This document shows positions 62,391 through 64,000 of a stretch of DNA of 64,000 nt, piece after piece. The translations under genes and the position numbers were made by a program. Below the pieces are notes generated by a model. That model ran no database searches. It was not told the origin of the DNA and was given only the letters and a program-made list of their open reading frames with translations. Origin of the DNA: Sphingomonas pseudosanguinis (lineage in GTDB: Bacteria > Pseudomonadota > Alphaproteobacteria > Sphingomonadales > Sphingomonadaceae); the NCBI RefSeq assembly GCF_014196255.1, contig NZ_JACIDH010000016.1:19414-83413 (forward strand), written 5' to 3'. Each line of letters opens with the position of its first letter. The stretch's first letter is position 1.

Positions 62391-62493
62391 TGTAACCCGC
62401 TGGTGTCGCCCATCACCTTTGCGGACCATGGGTTAAGCGACTCTAATCGCGCACAAAATGGCAAGGCAAACTGTAGCCCAGAGGTGTCGCCCA
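62391..62493. repeat. Imperfect direct repeats before the integrase
   Basis: TGTAACCCGCTGGTGTCGCC at 62391 and TGTAGCCCAGAGGTGTCGCC at 62472 match at 18 of 22 bases and lie 81 bases apart. Their place between tRNA-Thr and the integrase suggests arm-type recombinase or Xis sites. Confidence 0.5.
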
Positions 62494-63848
62494 ATCGACT
62501 GCCGTGCGGCTTGTGGCGTCGAGGCGCGGTTTATCAGTATCGAACGCGCGTTCCGGCTGACCTGATCGCCATCGTTGGCAAGCCCCGGATAAATCGATCG
62601 TTGAAGACAGCCTCTCTCGCTGTGGCCAGACGATCAGTCAGGGAAATTGCTTGCGACATCGAAAGGCAGTTTGATGCTCTTCGGCAAGCAGGCGGCGCGG
62701 CTACCGTTCAAGACCGGGGCGTCATCGCGAAACCGAGCCCGGTTTGCCGCACCTCTTTTACGTCGTGCAGCTTAACGTTCGCCGAGGTTTGCGAGCGTTA
62801 TCTAACCGATCCAACGATCAGCCGAACGTCAAAAAGCTCGATCGTCTACCGGTCCACGTTTGCCACGATCGCCGCCATTCTCGGTCGCGAGAGGCGCTTC
62901 GGGTTGATTTCGAGAGACGAGTGCAGAGACGTTCTTGCTGTGCTTCAAAAGCTGCCGCCAAATGCGAGGAAGCGGTGGCCGGATTTATCCCCAAGAGAGA
63001 TCGCTGAGGCGGCGGAGGCAAGGGGCGATGCAGGAATGAGCGTCGCCAACATCAATGAATACATGAATAAGCTGTCGAGCTTATTCAACTGGGCTGTCAA
63101 AGAAGAGATTATCCATCGGAATCCTGCACGCGGACTGCGAGTGATGGACACCCGCATGGCACGCGACAAGCGGCTTCCATTTGAATCATGGCAACTAAAA
63201 CGTATCTTTGATGCTCCCCTCTACAGAGGGTGCCGCGACGATGAAAACGGATACGCTTGTCGCGGCGTTAATCGGCCTCGAAGGTCACGATTCTGGATAC
63301 CTTTGGTGGCGTTGTGGGGCGGCCTCCGGCAAGGGGAAATTTGCCAGATGCTGACCAACGACGTGCGTGAACTGGATGGCATCCTCTGCTTCGTGGTGTC
63401 GGCAACGGAAGGGGATGGGAAGAGTCTGAAGACTGCGGCGAGTTACCGCGTGGTGCCCGTGCATCCCGAGCTTTTGCGTATCGGATTTGCAGAATACGTC
63501 CGTGATCGTCGACGAGCAAAAGATGAGCGGTTGTTTCCCGACCTTACTATAGATTCTTTGGGCCTCTATTCTGGAAAATTTTCAAAGTGGTTCGCAAGAT
63601 TTTAGATATCATGCGACGCCGCAAAAGAGCGAACATGCTTCCATGCGTTCAGGCACACATTCCGAGACGGGTTGCGTGAGGCAAAGATCGATCGTGATAT
63701 TGCGCTCACGCTTGGTGGATGGACTACCTCGACAGGCACTGGTGCTGTCGCGGATTCTTATGGGCAAGGTTACAGTCCACGGCTACTCTACGCGGCGATG
63801 TCCGCAATCATCTATCCTGATCTCGATCTTTCACATCTGCACATGTAG
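62403..63848 (+). pseudogene. Tyrosine recombinase/integrase, interrupted by an in-frame amber codon
   Basis: Frame from 62403 (GTG; the true start may be a GTG near 62484) to TAG at 63603-63605, then continuing in the same frame for 81 codons to 63848. The first part has the SAM-like core SLTFAEVCERYLTDPT and LVALWGGLRQGEICQM (catalytic Arg) and KTAASYRVVPVHPELL. After the TAG follow HAFRHTFRDGLREA (HxxR), LGGWTTS and DSYGQGYS (Tyr). Without readthrough the protein lacks HxxR and the nucleophile, so it is probably inactive. Lower GC than the chromosome. Confidence 0.8.
62444..62473. repeat. 30-bp inverted repeat, left copy
   Basis: TAATCGCGCACAAAATGGCA... Reverse complement of 63879-63908 over all 30 bases. 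Confidence 0.85.
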
Positions 63849-63878
63849 TCCTTGATCGGCTGATAGGTCAGCCGATCT

Positions 63879-63908
63879 CAGTTTGCCTTGCCATTTTGTG
63901 CGCGATTA
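63879..63908. repeat. 30-bp inverted repeat, right copy
   Basis: Reverse complement of 62444-62473 without a mismatch. Identity stops at the putative end of the adjoining IS element, so the copy may originally have been longer. Confidence 0.85.
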
Positions 63909-64000
63909 TGGTCGAGACTCAATCAGAGCCAGAATGCGAGCGCGGTTGCGATGGCGACGCCTGAGAGGAAGTTGACGGCGAGTTTGTCGTAGCGGGTTGC
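63909..64000. mobile_element. IS5-family insertion sequence, one end
   Basis: Right-hand remnant of an IS beginning with TGGTCGAGACTCA, likely a terminal inverted repeat. It includes the 3' end of a transposase on the minus strand. It runs off the window edge, so its type is a judgement from the last 25 residues. Confidence 0.6.
63923..64000 (-). CDS. IS5-family transposase, C-terminal end (cut by window edge)
   Basis: Minus-strand reading gives ATRYDKLAVNFLSGVAIATALAFWL then stop at 63923. The RYDKLAxNFL...WL ending is typical of IS5-group (IS427-type) DDE transposases. Only 25 residues are visible, the catalytic residues are outside. Confidence 0.75.
   Translation of the reverse strand, partial: ATRYDKLAVNFLSGVAIATALAFWL

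Noticed and set aside
62273..62494. Minus-strand open frame ending LEPVTPALRMRCSTS
   Set aside because: It runs through the tRNA-Thr gene in reverse; this peptide is the familiar shadow of tRNA genes. The doubled MGDTSGLQ only reflects the direct repeats.

Overview
The window looks like a chromosomal segment of a GC-rich alphaproteobacterium of the Sphingomonadales, most likely Sphingomonas or a close relative. Support comes from a zeaxanthin-type carotenoid set (crtY-crtI and a separate crtB), a 180-kDa NAD-dependent glutamate dehydrogenase, S9 peptidases, an EgtB/EgtD pair, many lipoprotein-sized hypotheticals, and the dense palindromic intergenic repeats typical of this group. This is inference from gene content; no 16S gene is present.

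Layout. 1-3338 carries the replication genes dnaN, recF and the 5' end of gyrB on the minus strand, with one small plus-strand secreted protein between recF and gyrB. 3489-9460 holds an outer-membrane protein, a phosphatase, rlmN, a TauE-type permease, and EF-hand and DUF3617 proteins. 9548-12936 holds a flavin reductase divergent from a cytochrome b plus Tat-lipoprotein molybdoenzyme pair, followed by a cyclopropane-fatty-acid synthase. 13069-17825 has a phosphatase-like gene, a beta-propeller protein and crtYI. 17987-29995 has hydrolases, an Atm1-type ABC exporter, crtB-LOG, recQ and a GNAT enzyme. 30512-35450 has a fatty acid hydroxylase, DUF2141, MipA, small lipoproteins, ung and a PhnA-like gene.

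35454-36660 is a small accessory islet: a YefM/YoeB toxin-antitoxin operon with a TGTACA-core operator, then a DUF3892 gene behind a structured, AT-richer leader that can fold into mutually exclusive anti-sequestor and RBS-sequestor hairpins. That leader is the best candidate here for an undescribed regulatory RNA. 36799-43493 holds thiC with its TPP riboswitch, two tandem Tat-type ferritin-like proteins and the ergothioneine genes egtB-egtD. 43535-56146 holds cobalamin adenosyltransferase, a HIG1 protein, gluQRS, an HNH nuclease, ppc, OsmC, paiB-ogt-thioesterase-dedA-ptrB and an aminopeptidase P. 56611-62120 holds the giant NAD-GDH and a PAS protein.

At 62262-62337 a tRNA-Thr(CGT) marks the edge of an integrated element. 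It is followed by a tyrosine integrase interrupted by an in-frame amber codon, 30-bp inverted repeats around the integrase, and the 3' end of an IS5-family transposase at the window edge.

Themes: oxidative-stress protection (carotenoids, ergothioneine, ferritin-like proteins, OsmC, Atm1 exporter), DNA repair (recF, recQ, ung, ogt) and nitrogen/carbon anaplerosis (NAD-GDH, Ppc). At least five families of palindromic repeats fill most of the larger intergenic gaps.
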